From NCBI GenBank assembly GCA_032433765.1, contig JAVIAB010000124.1, positions 72,217,746 through 72,281,745 on the forward strand: 64,000 nucleotides of DNA, read 5' to 3'. Under the pieces are notes generated by a model, which was not told where the DNA came from, made no database searches, and saw nothing but the letters and a program-made list of their open reading frames with translations. A program made the position numbers and the translations under genes. How positions within the stretch are numbered: the stretch's first letter is position 1; every line of letters starts with the position of its first letter. Shown piece after piece: positions 10,661-21,893 of this stretch. The DNA comes from Megaustenia siamemsis. Its lineage: Eukaryota; Mollusca; Gastropoda; Stylommatophora; Ariophantidae.

Positions 10661-11700
10661 GTGTGTATGAAAAGATTTATGTTACAAGATGTAGTATTAC
10701 TTTCTTAAATTTAATAGTATTTTTCATTTTGATGTGGAACTATAGTGAGCATTGTTATAGCTTTAGCAATGAATCACTGCAGGTACAGTCTCTTAAGATT
10801 GCATCAACTGTAGTCCACAAATGCACAATACATTGTATTTGTTAATATTAAATACAATTAATAATTATTTATCTGTGTCAGGCATATCACATTATTACCG
10901 TTAAAAAATATACAATAAAGAAAAATATTAAAGAAAAGTGAGGGATATAAATTGTTATAAAATTTTCATATGAATTTGATAAATGGATAATTATTAATTT
11001 TGACAAATAGAAAGGAAATAGTAGTGGCAGCATGCTTATAAAAACAAAGTCAAAACATATTAAATAATTTTTTCTGTTTTTTTTTCTCTAACAGAAAAGG
11101 ATTTTAGGTAAATTTTAAAAAAATATTTTTTTATATTTGGATTGTGCTTGTGCACTTCAAGTAATTAAAATGCATGGATGATTATGTTTTAAAATTACAA
11201 TAACTTATAATAAATTGTTTGTACAACGAATTAAATGCAAATAATATTTACATTATTTCTTTCTTAGAGTTACTAAAGTCTTAAATGTGTTGCCTTTTCA
11301 TTGCATGATCATTGACTTTGTATTTCTGTAATATTTTACTTCTTGTTTGTTAACAAACATACTTAATTGAATTAACAACTTACATTAAATCTTTTTTGAG
11401 AAAAATAATAATGCAGAAAGGAAAATCATAGTATAGATTACCTCTTACTAGTATGAAACACTTTAACTTATATATAGTTGGTCATATTTTTGTGCAGACA
11501 TTTCTTTTTCTGAAAATTATATTATGTTTCAATCCTTCTGCATCCAGATTTTTAAGCTGAGTAAATTATACTTTATATAGCCTTTGCTGCGGCTTGAAAG
11601 TGGAATAAAGAATTGTGGCACTATTCCCTACCAGGCATGTTATAAAAGACAACTAGGGAGGGTTAGATGTGCGACTGGCTTTCCTGTACTGTATAAAAAA
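10661..11700. other. AT-rich unique intron start, nothing recognised
   Basis: Low-complexity A/T-rich sequence without shared repeats, box motifs or coding signal. Confidence 0.5.
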
Positions 11701-11860
11701 AGGCACAAAAACTTCACAAACAAGAAATGATCAAGTCAAAGAAAGAAAGAAAAAGAATTCTGCCATCCAGGATAGATAGGGTTCTCTGTCTAGGAGATTA
11801 TGATATGCAGCCTGGAGAAAGTCACAGGTAGTCTGGTCATCGGGATACAGGAAAAAAAAG

Positions 11861-12168
11861 GAAGACCTAGTAAGTAAAAAGTAAAGGTACCCTCCATGCC
11901 TTGCTAGGCGTATGGGGAATATGGTGTTAGTGACCATATTTTTCAATAACCACGGCACATTTTTGGGTGATGTTTTTGGTATCACGCCAGACCGCCTTTA
12001 CTTCCCAGAAAAATCTCTGGTACCCATTTTTAGAGGCTGGTTGAACCCCTGAGCCTTTTTCATTTAGAAAAAAAAAATCCACCACTGCTGGAGATCGAAC
12101 CCTCATTCAGGTCAGGAAGTGAGCAAACTAACCACTCAGCCACATAGGCTCTTAGAGAGAAGACCTAG
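11861..12168 (-). mobile_element. SINE-S copy (tRNA-derived) with target duplication
   Basis: GAAGACCTAG is duplicated at 11861-11870 and 12159-12168; the SINE body is 11871-12158. On the minus strand the head reads GTGGCTGAGTGGTTAG (A-box region) and GGGTTCGATCTCC (B-box region), so RNA polymerase III promoter boxes of a tRNA are visible. The body continues with the conserved domain shared with copies at 16245, 26990 and 50097 (ATTTTTCTGGGAAGTAAAG, then ACACCATATTCCCCATACGCC) and ends near TTTACTTTTTACT. It splits a LINE-D-like sequence (GGAAGACC...AGAGAGACACT). Confidence 0.85.
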
Positions 12169-12204
12169 AGAGACACTAAAAAGAGAGGCAAAGTTAGCAG
12201 GCAA

Positions 12205-12480
12205 AGACTCATTCATCATTATCAGGTATCGGGTCTGCTGGCGTAGGTGATCATATCTCTCCACAACTTTCGATCTCGACAGTTCTTTATCATTTCTGTT
12301 GTTGACCTTCTGCCAAGCCATTCTCTTAAGCTGTCTGGTATTTTTTCTCTTTGCTTCCCTCTATCTCTTCGTCCCTCAATTTTTCCAGTTGTTACAATAT
12401 ATTCCAGTTGTTCTCTTCTCATTACATGGCCAAAAAATGATGATTGTTTCTTCCTAATATTGGAAATTAGCTCTAATACT
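12205..12480 (-). mobile_element. RTE-A1 3' end, 5'-truncated
   Basis: Minus-strand text encodes the C-terminal tail seen in other A1 copies (FFGHVMRREQLEYIVTTGKI, then GRRDRGKQREKIPDSLREWL). The 3' end is near TCATCATTATC at 12212-12222. Homology stops abruptly at about 12474, where the insertion was truncated. Confidence 0.8.
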
Positions 12481-12489
12481 AATTAGGTA

Positions 12490-12620
12490 GATCGAATATC
12501 TTGTCCAGAATAGAGATGGGTGGCAAAAAACACTACGAGCTCTATGCAACATCTAGTGGCATTGGAAGGATCAAAATCAAGGATGCTGTGCACCAACTAA
12601 TGATACTGCATTATTTGTGT
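12490..12620 (+). pseudogene. Short LINE 3' coding fragment
   Basis: The + strand reads RDGWQKTLRALCNI followed by a decayed WHWKDQ. This is the last conserved block (W-x-x-L-x-x-AL-C-x) of some LINE ORF2 proteins. A similar block is on the minus strand near 46235-46330. It is too short to name a clade. Confidence 0.35.
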
Positions 12621-13188
12621 GTTATCATCATTGCACTCCAAAAATGTCCGTTTGCCACAGCATCCAGCGACTGATGTCTCCAGCTATAATTCATCGCTGA
12701 AAGTCAGCGGTTCACCAAAGATGGTCTAGACAGATAGATACACTCACTCGATCACATAGTCCAGAACCCATTTTCATGTTAAAGAGTGATTAACTGCATT
12801 CATACAGCTCTTCAGCATGTGGATACACATTGAGCTTGATGTATTCTGCCGGAAAATCCTCATCAATCCTCAAAGAACGCTGCCATTTTGTGTTGTACAG
12901 GAGGCGCAATCATAATTGATAACTAATCAACTAATGATAAAGAAGATCTAGTTATAAAGATTAATTTTATAAGTAGTACAATGTCAGATGGATGGTTGGT
13001 GTGCCAAAGATCTTGAATGGAGTCCTAAACCAAAAGTAGGAATAGACAACTGAGGCCTGGAGACAGAAATGAAAATGAAGAATATTTGAAATTCTATGCC
13101 TTTAACCAGTTGACTATTTGAAGGAAGAAAATTCCAGCATGAAAAAGTACACAGAGCTACATTGTTCTCACCAGACCACAGAATGAAA
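12621..13188. other. Intronic stretch, nothing recognised
   Basis: Moderate-complexity sequence between a LINE fragment and SINE-P. No box motifs or shared repeats were seen. Confidence 0.4.
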
Positions 13189-13476
13189 AAACACCATCTA
13201 TCTGTCATCCTTTCGAGCCAAAGATGGCACATAGGACAGAGCCACAATCTCAAAAAACAGAAATCTTGCGTGCCAAAATGGCACATATTGCAGAGATCCC
13301 TGCTTCCAAAACTTATGGCTCTGTTTCCGTAACAATACTTTTTACAATGACAGCTTGTCAAGCCATTGATGAACCTCCTTAGACGCCTCTTACGACATGC
13401 CTGGATGGTCACAGTGTCACTATTCTTTACTTCCCTCATAATGAGGCCCCGGTAACACACAGGAGGTAAACACCAT
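13189..13476 (-). mobile_element. SINE-P copy with target duplication
   Basis: AAACACCAT is duplicated at 13189-13197 and 13468-13476; the body is 13198-13467 (270 bp). The minus strand starts CTCCTGTGTGTTACCGGGGC and carries CATGTCGTAAGAGGCG in the middle. It ends with GCTCGAAAGGAT then a GATAGAT-type tail. No clear A/B boxes are visible, so its RNA origin is unknown. Two further copies (57806, 62180) have the same start and end. An open frame running through it (12984-13730, minus) is accidental. Confidence 0.8.
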
Positions 13477-14059
13477 AGGTAGGAGAAAAGAACTCTCCAG
13501 TGAAGAATGTTTACAAGAAAGTATATCCAATAACTAATGTAAAAGTAGAAATATGGTTTACACAAATTAAATTGAGAATGATGCAGACTGCAGCATAACA
13601 TACGGAAAGCGCTAAGTGTACATACTTTAGCTAGTTTATCAGATTTTTTCCTTTGTGACAATGCCACAAAGAGCAGGGACCCATTGCATTTATTCATTTT
13701 TTTGTTATAATTTACTGCAAACACTTCCAACTTTTGTTGACTGATCTACTAGTTTATTTTGGACAGACTCTAGTCACATTAAAAAAAAAAACTTCTGGTT
13801 TTCTTTATGCATTGTTCCTCTGGTATCTATGTGGCTTCTTGGATTGCATGTAGTTTGTTTAAAGTTCTTCCATTTCTGTTGACTGCCTTATTTGTATTTG
13901 TAATAGAATATCCTTTTTCTGTAACCCTCTTCAAGCTGCATCACTTGATTAACTCTTTACCTTCCTAATTATTTTGCTTTTTAACTGACTGAATTAATTT
14001 ACTAAGAAATGTCACTAATATAAAAATTCAGTATAAATTTTGTTTTTAAATAAAACATC
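13477..14059. other. AT-rich intron, nothing recognised
   Basis: No repeats or coding signal beyond a short A-tract. Confidence 0.45.
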
Positions 14060-14135
14060 ATATCATATATCATCATGTGCCATACCGGTTGGCATAGGTG
14101 ATCATGTCCCTCCACAATCTTCTATCTACAGTGCA

Positions 14136-14411
14136 TCATATCAGTTCTGTTGTTGACTGTTTTCCATGCCATGACACCAAGCTATCCAGTATTTTCTCTC
14201 TTTGTCGCCCGAGATCTCTCTTTCCTTTTATTTTGCCAATTGTAACCAAGTATTCCAACTTTCCTCTTCTCATGATGTGCCCGAAAAATGTTGGTTGCTT
14301 CTTTCTGATGTTTTTTAAGAGCTCCCTTTTTGTGTTGGCCTCTTTGAGAACTTCCTCATATTTCTTTTTAGCTGTCCAGGGAACTTTCAACATTCTTCTG
14401 AGAAATCCCAT
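14136..14411 (-). pseudogene. RTE-A2 ORF fragment: C-terminal domain
   Basis: Reads FLRRMLKVPWTAKKKYEEVL then FFGHIMRR and GRQREKILDSL. This is the post-thumb region conserved from BovB to this element (W-T-A-x-x-S/K-N; GH-x-MRR). It is frameshifted from the preceding segment, which is readable in another frame up to 14610. It ends just before the GAT-repeat terminus. Confidence 0.8.
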
Positions 14412-14618
14412 CTCTGTGGCCTCTAATCATCTTTTCATTTGTTTGTCTACTGTCCATGCATCGCTTCCATAGGTCAGAATTGGTTCTATATAGCACCGAT
14501 GAACTCTCTTTCTCATTTTTATTGACATAGATTTGTTGCATAAGATATTTTTCATTTTCTGAAATGCTATTTTGGCCTGAGCTATTCTGCTTTTTATTTC
14601 TGTGGTGCATCTTTTATC

Positions 14619-14852
14619 TTATGTTATTATTGTGCCCAAGTATTTGAAAAGTTGCACCTGTTTCAGATTTGTCTCGTTTATTTTTATGCTGCATGATGGT
14701 GGTGATTGTTTCTTCGATATAACCATTACTACTGTTTTCTTCCTATTCAGACTGAGACCTTTCTTGTTGCTTTCTTTTACTATTATGTCTATCATTTCTT
14801 GTAGTTCATTCTCTGTCTCTGCTACTAAGACTGTGTCATCCACATATCGCAA
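14619..14852 (-). pseudogene. RTE-A2 ORF fragment: RT catalytic YVDD block
   Basis: MRYVDDTVLVAE holds the RT motif C in the form YVDD where related copies have YADD. It is followed by KKGLSLNRKKTVVMV (motif D region) and FKYLGTII (motif E region). It is separated by a stop from the larger RT segment upstream. Both catalytic aspartates are intact here. Confidence 0.85.
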
Positions 14853-14877
14853 ATTAATTATGTTGTGACCGTTGACT

Positions 14878-16095
14878 TCAATTCCTTGTTTTGTCTACTA
14901 TTGATCTCATAATATATTCGCTGTAAAGTGAAAACAAATCCTGTGACAGAACACAGCCTTGTCCGACTGCTTGCTTTATATATTGGAATTGACCTGTTTG
15001 GTTGTTAATTCGTATAACTGCTGTCTGTTGCCAGTACATGTTTTTTATGATTGGCAGATCCTTGCCATCAATGTTTAATTTCTCCAGCATATTGATTATT
15101 TCCACATGCTTTACTTTGTCAAATGCTTTCGTGTAGTCTATAAAGCACATATATAGATCTTTCTTTACTTCTATAGATCTTTCCATCAATGTTCTTAAGA
15201 TGTATATTGCATTATTGGTGCCCTTTCCTTCCACAAATCCACATTGTTCGTCACTTATTTCTGGTTTTATTTTGTTTCTTACACGTCTCATGATTATTCT
15301 TAGTAGTATTTTAGTCATAGGGCTCATGAGACTAATAGTGCGATGGTCTTCACAATCAGTGGCTCCTGACTTCTTCGGTATGGCTACAAAGATAGATTTT
15401 AGTAGACCTTCGGGTATGTGTCCTGTGTTATATATGTCATTGAGTAATTTTGCTATGACTTGTACTCCCAGCTCTCCTAATGCATTTATCTCTTCGATTG
15501 TTATATTGCCTCTTTTCATGTGTTGAATTGCGTCCTCCACTTCACTCTGCATTATTGGTGGTCCTGTGTCTTCATTTGAATTGTTTAATTCTGGTCTTTC
15601 ATCATCATAGAGTTGACTGATATGTTCTGTCCATCTTTCCATTGTCTTCTCCTGTCCCATTATTATATTTCCTTCCTTTGATTTCACACATCCTGAAACT
15701 TTGACTTCTTTTCTTCCTGTTAATTCATTTAACTGATTGTGCATACATTTTGAGTCTTTCTTTTGTTGTTTTTCCATTTCTTCACATTTCTGTTTTAACC
15801 ATCCTTCCTTTGCTTCACTGCACTTGTTTTGGATCTCTTTGTGCAATATTTTGTATGTCCGTTCTTCTTTCTTATGTTTTCTTCTTTCGTCCATTAGTTG
15901 TAATATTTCTTCTGTCATCCATTTCTTTTTGTTGATTCTTTTAGTCACTGGTATTACTTCTTTTGATGTTTGTTGAATCGATTGTTTGAGCATTTCCCAC
16001 TGCTCCTGGATGTCCTGTATTTTCTCAATAGCATTATATCTATTTTGTACTATCGTGCTGTACTTATCACTCATCTGTTTATCTACTCTTAGCAT
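14878..16095 (-). pseudogene. RTE-A2 ORF fragment: linker and reverse transcriptase palm/fingers (405 aa)
   Basis: The longest open LINE segment in the window. Residues about 1-170 are a charged, Lys/Glu-rich linker typical of RTE ORFs (KKWMTEEILQLMDERRK). RT landmarks follow: IPKKSGATDCEDHRTISLMS (fingers), [27 protein letters not shown] (motif A with the catalytic Asp), and GQGCVLSQDLFSLYSE (motif B). A stop interrupts the ORF before the YVDD block at 14852. Family similarity is to BovB/RTE. Not expected to be active. Confidence 0.9.
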
Positions 16096-16230
16096 ATCTA
16101 GTTCTAATTTTATATTTCTTGGTGATTTCTGTGCCTTCCGCTGTTTTATTCTTATCTTTCCAACTACTGGTACATGGTCACTATTGCAATCTGCTCCTGG
16201 CCTTGTTTTAACAGATGTTAGCCCATTCCT

Positions 16231-16521
16231 GAATCTTCTCTGTAAGTAAAAAAGTAAAGTAAAGTACCCCCGTCACGCCAAGTGGCGTATGGGGAAATAT
16301 GGTGTTAGTGACCCTATATTTTACAGACCTTCAGCACATGATTTTTGGGGTAATGTGGTCAGTATTACGCCCGTGCTGCTTTACTTTCCCAGAAAAACAT
16401 CTGGTACCCATTTAAGGCTGGGTGAACCCGGAAGCCGTCGGTTGGGATCGAACCCTACCCCTTGTTCGTGGTAGTCCAGTTCACTAACCACTGAGCTATC
16501 GCGGCTCGAATCTTCTCTGTA
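16231..16521 (-). mobile_element. SINE-S copy nested in RTE-A2
   Basis: GAATCTTCTCTGTA is duplicated perfectly at 16231-16244 and 16508-16521; the SINE is 16245-16507 (263 bp). On the minus strand the head is GCCGCGATAGCTCAGTGGTT (A-box) and GGGTTCGATCCC (B-box). The body is the shared SINE-S domain (ACCAGATGTTTTTCTGGGAA) and the tail TTTACTTTACTTTTTTACTT. Removing it and one duplicate restores the endonuclease frame across the site. Confidence 0.92.
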
Positions 16522-16954
16522 CCAGTATAAAATCAATTTGATTGTGTACTTTTTTGTCTGGGCTTTGCCATGTCCATAGTCGCCTAGGGTGTTGTTTGAA
16601 CCAGGTGTTACCTATAATCATTTCAAGTGTCTTTGCCCAATCTATCAATCTATCCCCTCTGTCATTCGTCTCTCCAAGGCCATGCCCCCCAGTCACATTT
16701 TGCACTTTAGCTGTCCCTATCCTTGCATTGAAATCCCCTAATATAATAGTTATTTCTTGGGGTTTACACTGTTCCATGGTCGCCTCTAGCTCCTTGTAAA
16801 AAGTGTCAATGTCTTCATCTTCGCTATTACTTGTTGGTGCATAAACTTGAATTATGTTGATATCCATTGGTCTGCCTCTCAATTTTACTAGCAGAATTCT
16901 ATCTGATACTGGCCAAAATCCTTTCACTGTTTTGCTTCTTTCTCTATCTAACAT
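16508..16954 (-). pseudogene. RTE-A2 ORF fragment: APE-type endonuclease
   Basis: The minus-strand frame carries IIQVYAPTSNSEDEDID, IILGDFNARIG (metal-binding Asp/Asn), WFKQHPRRLWTWQSPD and NQIDFIL. These are the ordered landmarks of an apurinic-type endonuclease in RTE LINEs, which nicks the target for priming. The frame runs a few residues into the SINE. The remaining catalytic SDH is on the other side of the SINE, near 16165-16185. Confidence 0.85.
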
Positions 16955-17035
16955 GATGCCTACTCCTCTTTTGTGTGTGGTTCCCCCAGAGTAAATTACA
17001 TTTCCACTGTCGCGTTGTAATAATCCTGCTCATGT

Positions 17036-17431
17036 TCATCTCATTTCACACAGTCTCAAGATGTTCAATTTCATAATCTTCATTTCTTGGCTGATGTTTT
17101 CTAGTTTTCCAACCTGGAATGCTGATCTAATGTTCCAAGTTCCTATTGCTAGTGTCTCTTTATTTTTGATCTTGCATACAGTTGCTTGATGACGATCGGG
17201 TGTCACCTGTAGCACATGACACTCCCTACCGGACGAGGTGGCTGTAAAGTCCCCATTAACGTCGTTAGCTGTAAATATAAGGTTGTGATTTGTCATGATT
17301 ATTCCAGGCAATTTAAGAAGGTAGTTTGCCATTCCTTTCCTTCTTGGCAGTGACTGTACTAGTCGGAGATCGCAGCCATTGTCTCTATTATACATGAGAT
17401 TCTCTGCCTGCCATCGCAATGTGGGGACCAT
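17036..17431 (-). pseudogene. RTE-A2 5' region and start of the endonuclease
   Basis: An open minus frame runs into TLAIGTWNIRSAFQVGKLEN, the GTWN(V/I)R start of the APE endonuclease. The upstream part (ECHVLQVTPDRHQATVCKIK) is conserved with RTE-A1 (51720-51790, HHVLQVIPDRHQATVSKIK), so at least that stretch is coding or a conserved leader. Further 5' sequence also appears in RTE-H at 44340-44424. A stop separates it from the next endonuclease segment. Confidence 0.75.
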
Positions 17432-17485
17432 AACCAGACCTACTTGTCGGCTGCTCCCACAACACCATCCACCAATATCATATAT

Positions 17486-18592
17486 AAAGTATTATTAAAT
17501 ATAATTTTTCAAGTATTATTAAAATGAAGAAAGAGGAAAATGAATGTTGAAAAATAGAAAATGTTACTTTTGAAATTATGAATCAAGATCAATTTTCAAT
17601 AAAATCAGGTGAAATGTTATTGTTTATGTTATTTTTTAAATTACTATATCCATTTATTTTTTCGCTAGTTGAGTATCCCAGTCAGAATGTTCTTTATAAT
17701 AGTGGAATTCACACTCTATGTAGACACAGGATATAGTAAAACAATGTAGAAAAATGTCATATCCTATGACCTATCCTTGTCATCTGATTGCACACTCAAA
17801 ATGAAATATATGTATAATTACAACTATTTATTTTTTATACAAATTTTAATATATTTACATATATTTTACTATATGCAAGTTATGTTTGTTTTGAACACTG
17901 TGGTAGTGCCATGTCCAAAAACCATTTTCTAAATAATAAATATACAAAAATGTATATTTTTAGTATGTCCACTTCAAAATAACACCACGCATCAGACACA
18001 AGACTTTTTATGAAATAAACAGAATGTTTAGATAGGTGGAGAACTCTCCTATAAATAGGAAGTTAGTGTAAATATTGAAATGGAAAATTCAGACATTATT
18101 ACAATAGACAAAGCAAGTGCTAGTGAGTAGTTGATGACATTTACATTACAACAGAGTGAGTGTTATTGGGAAGATAAAGAGTTAAAGTACCACCCATCAG
18201 TGAATACATATGACCATGTGTGGTGAAGAGACTTTGTTCTTGAAAAGATTTTTGTGTTTATAAACTTATTATTTAGAATGCTATACTTTACAATTTTATT
18301 AAAATTATAGAGATTTTGATTATACATTTCTAAAATTAAATAGAATGGATTTTTTGTAACTATTTTACAAATGTACAACACTTTCTGTATTTGAATAGTA
18401 ATATTTTATTTACTTTCATTATAGTTGATCAAGTATGAAAAAATATATATTCAATTCTATAATTTTTAATACTACAATTTCAAAAAAAAGTCCCTTAATT
18501 TTATCTTAGTGTACACAGTAAGTGTATTCCTGTGATTATTTTTTTTGTTCCAGACAATAATAATAACCATTGAGGTTGTAAGTGTGCTTGCA
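17486..18592. other. AT-rich intron, nothing recognised
   Basis: No shared repeats, tRNA boxes or plausible exon. Several short open frames have no similarity to anything else in the window. Confidence 0.5.
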
Positions 18593-19071
18593 TATATATA
18601 TATATATATCATCATCAAGTACCAAGCCTGCTTGCGTAGGTGATCATGTCTCTCCACAACTTTCGATCTCTACAATTATTTATCATTTCTGTTGTTGACT
18701 TTCTTGTTAAGAAGTTCTCTTAAGCTGTCTGGTATCTTTTCTCTTTGCTTCCCTCTATCTCTTTGTCCGTCAATTTTCCTAGTTGTCACAATATATTCCA
18801 GTTGTTCCCTTCTCATTACATGGCCAAAGAATGATGACTTTCTTCCAAGTTTTGGAAATTAGCTATCTTTTAGCTTTGGCTTCTTTCAGAATGTTTTCAT
18901 TACTCTTCATAGCTGCCCATGTATTCTCAACATTCTTCTGCAAAACCACATTTCTACAGCCTCCAGTGATTTTCTTGTCTGTTGTCCTATTGTCCATGAT
19001 TCACATCCAAATGTTAAGACTGGTTCTACATAACATTTAAGAGCTCTTTTTCTTATTTCTATCGTCAAAAA
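18593..19071 (-). mobile_element. RTE-A1 3' end, 5'-truncated, next to a TA repeat
   Basis: A (TA)n tract at 18593-18608 abuts ATCATCAAGTACC, the A1 3' terminus. The minus strand then reads the C-terminal domain, with FFGHVMRR and an YGCES-like region near 19010, and stops at about 19071. Decayed by indels. Confidence 0.8.
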
Positions 19072-19552
19072 TATCTGCAAATCATTTGCGCTTGTTTACG
19101 TTTGAAATAAGCTCAACGGCCAAGATCTGAATTTGCAGAATTTCGTTCATTCTCAACGGCGGCCATTATAGTTTAGCTTTTACTAGCACAATGCCTGGAG
19201 TATAAGCTCAGAACACAATCTTGTCGTGCTTTCTCCCTGCATCGAAGGTTGGCAACAATGGAGATTCATTTCACTCTGACTGTTGTGGACGCTGTCTTAA
19301 ATTAACCAAATTAGTAAACAACCAGGATCAACACCTTCTTTGACAAACTATCCAAATAGTAAATTACATGTTTCATCATATATTCGTATATATCTGGTAG
19401 AACTTTTAGTTTAAAATACTTATCAAACAAGACTTGTCAGCATAGATGAGACTCCCGGAAGTTCGTAATAGTTATGAGGGTCTTATAGTCTGTTGTTTGA
19501 TGTGTGATGGTGATGGTCTAATCACCAACTAATTACTACATCAAGCTTGGGC
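19072..19552. other. Unassigned spacer before LINE-B
   Basis: Contains a locally more GC-rich stretch (near 19125-19160) but no coding or box motif I can name. It may hold LINE-B 5' UTR sequence, since no other full 5' end is available for comparison. Confidence 0.3.
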
Positions 19553-20124
19553 AGATGGTGCTCATAAGCCTGGGAGGGCTGAGCAGAATCCCCCTACAGA
19601 AAAGACAATCTACTGCCTTGCAGGAAGATTGGTGACAATCAAAGGCTAAGGAAAGCAAACCTGAATAAAATGTTGGCTGAAATCGGATGCAATGGGCCAC
19701 TGACGCAGAACACAGTGCAACGTTTTAACAAGTAATCAATCAGACTGGATCTAACAGACTCTAATTATGATAGAAACTACTGCTGACCGGAAAGGCTTCA
19801 AGAAACAGATTATTATATTCAGATATAATACACTGGAATGTGGAGGGCATATACCACAAAAAACAAACTCTAACAATCAGACTAGCAGAGGAGGAGATAG
19901 ACGTTGCCTGCATCCAGGAAACTCATCTTAATCCACAGCACAGATTTATGATCAGGGGCTACCAAACATTGAGACAAGACAGGGAAGGTCACAAGGGTGG
20001 AATTCTTATACTTATAAAAAATTCCTTCCCAGCAAAACTGATAGATGTAGTCACAAACGGAAAGGCAGAAATCATTGATACAGACCTATACATTATCTCC
20101 GCTAGTATAAGGATATTTATTATA

Positions 20125-21893
20125 TACTGTCCAAATCTCTCTCTCTGTGATCAAGACTCAATCAGAGTAGGATTCCAGACTCTCTCATGAAGTCAGCTGT
20201 CTAATTGAGTGATTCGATTGCCCCATATAGTTTTTCTTCCAGGGACGTGGGTGTGGACCACATTGCTCTTCTCAGGTCTGTGTGCTCGTGGCAATCCTGT
20301 AGAACATCTTTTGTAGTCATATTGTCCAGTGTACAGTGGCATAGGCTGGTTGTACCTATTTTGAATTTGGTGAACATGTGATTCCACATTTTATTGTGGC
20401 TAGTGCGTAGGCGAAGTATGATGACATGATCCCTCCTTGATAGTTGATGGTATCCGTCCCTCTCGTTATGCTTTGGGTGTTCTCGTTTCCATTTTTCATG
20501 GTACTTGCCTTGTGGTAATCTCCCTCCCTCTTTAGCTAATTTGTCTGCGCGTTTGTTCCCGAGTATATTACAGTGTGATGGTATTCATTGAATGACTACT
20601 CTTTGGAAGTTATTGCATAGTTGGTCCAGGGTTGTTCTCAAGTGATCTAGTTCATTGTTCTTGTGGCTTTTTAGAGCTGATAGTACTGACAGAGCATCAG
20701 TCAGAATCACCAATTTATTGTGCATGTTATTTTTGAGTTGAGTAGCCAGCGTTGCAGCATATCTGAGGGCCTCAGTTTCTGAATTAAAGTTGTTTGAGAA
20801 TTTCCCAGTAGCTATTGACTTGGTGATCTCGTCCTGGTTATATTCAGCGTCAAGAACACACCCCCCCTCCATTTCTGGTGGCATTTGTAGCAGAGCCATT
20901 TGTGTATGTGTGAGACCAAGAGTCCTGTGGGTAGGTATCGTGTACGTATTTTTCTGCTACATGTTTTCTTTCTGTGTCTGACTGGGTGCCTTTTTTCATG
21001 ATTCCTGTTATATTTTCCATAATTTCTGGTGTTTTATGTTTCCCATGAGGAGACATATCAGATGGGCCCAAGGGATTCGGTATTGTTTGGGAAATTACTG
21101 GGTCTTCAGTAGTTAGATCATTGGCGATTGCAGCGAAGTTGCTCCTCTTTAGTCGTATAATTTCTAAACCAGTAATTCTTTGATGCATGGGGTGGCTAAG
21201 GAGCCTTCTATATTTCTCCGCTTGTTGCAATACTTTAGTGACTCGTCTGTCATCTAAGGTTTGTAAACCTGTTACTGTTTCTAGAGTTTTGATATGTGTA
21301 GATTTCATAGCACCAGTGATGATACGGGCAGCTGGGTTCTATGTTCTGTTAATTTTGCTAAGGTGTGATTTGGAAGCCATAGCCCAGGCTCTGACTCCAT
21401 ACTCTAGGACTGGTCTGACCCTTCCTACGTATAGTCTTTTCAAGATATTGCTATCTGCTCCTCAGTTCGTTCCTGCCAATTTCTTCATAATATTAATTCG
21501 GTTTTTGGCTTTTTTTATTGCTCTGTATATCTGATTTTTCCAAGTTGTTCTGCAATATATGATGACGCCAAGATATGTTGGGTTTTGGTCAATAGGGAGT
21601 GTATGGTCTTTTATCTTCAAGTTTGCAGAGAGTGTGTTTCTTGATAGGCTGAAAATTGTATATGTAGTTTTTTTTCGTTAATTGGTAAGAACCAGCTGAT
21701 CGTCCATTTTTCAAGTTCGCCTAGGGCATCTTGCATCCTGGAACCAGCCAACGACATACTTTCCTCGCGAGCCCACAATGCCAGATCATCTGCATATATT
21801 GCTGAGTGTATTCTGGGTGGAAAGTCCATTACGATGTCATTTATGAAAATTAAAAAGAGTGTTGGGGACAAGACTCCGCATTACTGTCCAAAT
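20125..21893 (-). mobile_element. 5'-truncated LINE-B inserted antisense inside another LINE-B
   Basis: TACTGTCCAAAT is duplicated at 20125-20136 and 21882-21893; the insert is 20137-21881. Minus-strand order: RT motif B/C region (SPTLFLIFINDIV, SAIYADDLALW at 21775-21800), thumb, HTYTNGSATNATRNGGG (the RNase H TDG is TNG, so a catalytic Asp is lost), FNSETEALRYA (Glu), ILTDALSVLSAL (Asp), WIPSHCNIHGNERADKL, then the 3' end with GAATCCTACTCTGATTGAG and a GAGA tail. Joining the flanks restores the host endonuclease frame. Confidence 0.9.

Larger units (their letters stand above)
14060..17485 (-). mobile_element. Near full-length RTE-A2 (BovB-like LINE), split by a SINE-S
   Basis: ATATCATATAT is duplicated at 14060-14070 and 17475-17485. 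The element is 14071-17474, about 3.1 kb once the SINE and its duplication are subtracted, a normal RTE length. Minus-strand order: 5' UTR and N-terminus (17431-17036), endonuclease (16954-16508, with LGDFNARIG and QIDFIL), SINE-S, end of endonuclease (SDHVPVVGKI), RT (16095-14878), YVDD block (14852-14619), thumb and C-terminus (14600-14136), then a (GAT)n end. Frameshifts and stops divide it into at least five open segments. Confidence 0.9.

Noticed and set aside
12984..13730. 248-residue minus-strand ORF
   Set aside because: It runs through a SINE-P and its target duplications; the same reading appears in the other SINE-P copies. Not a gene.
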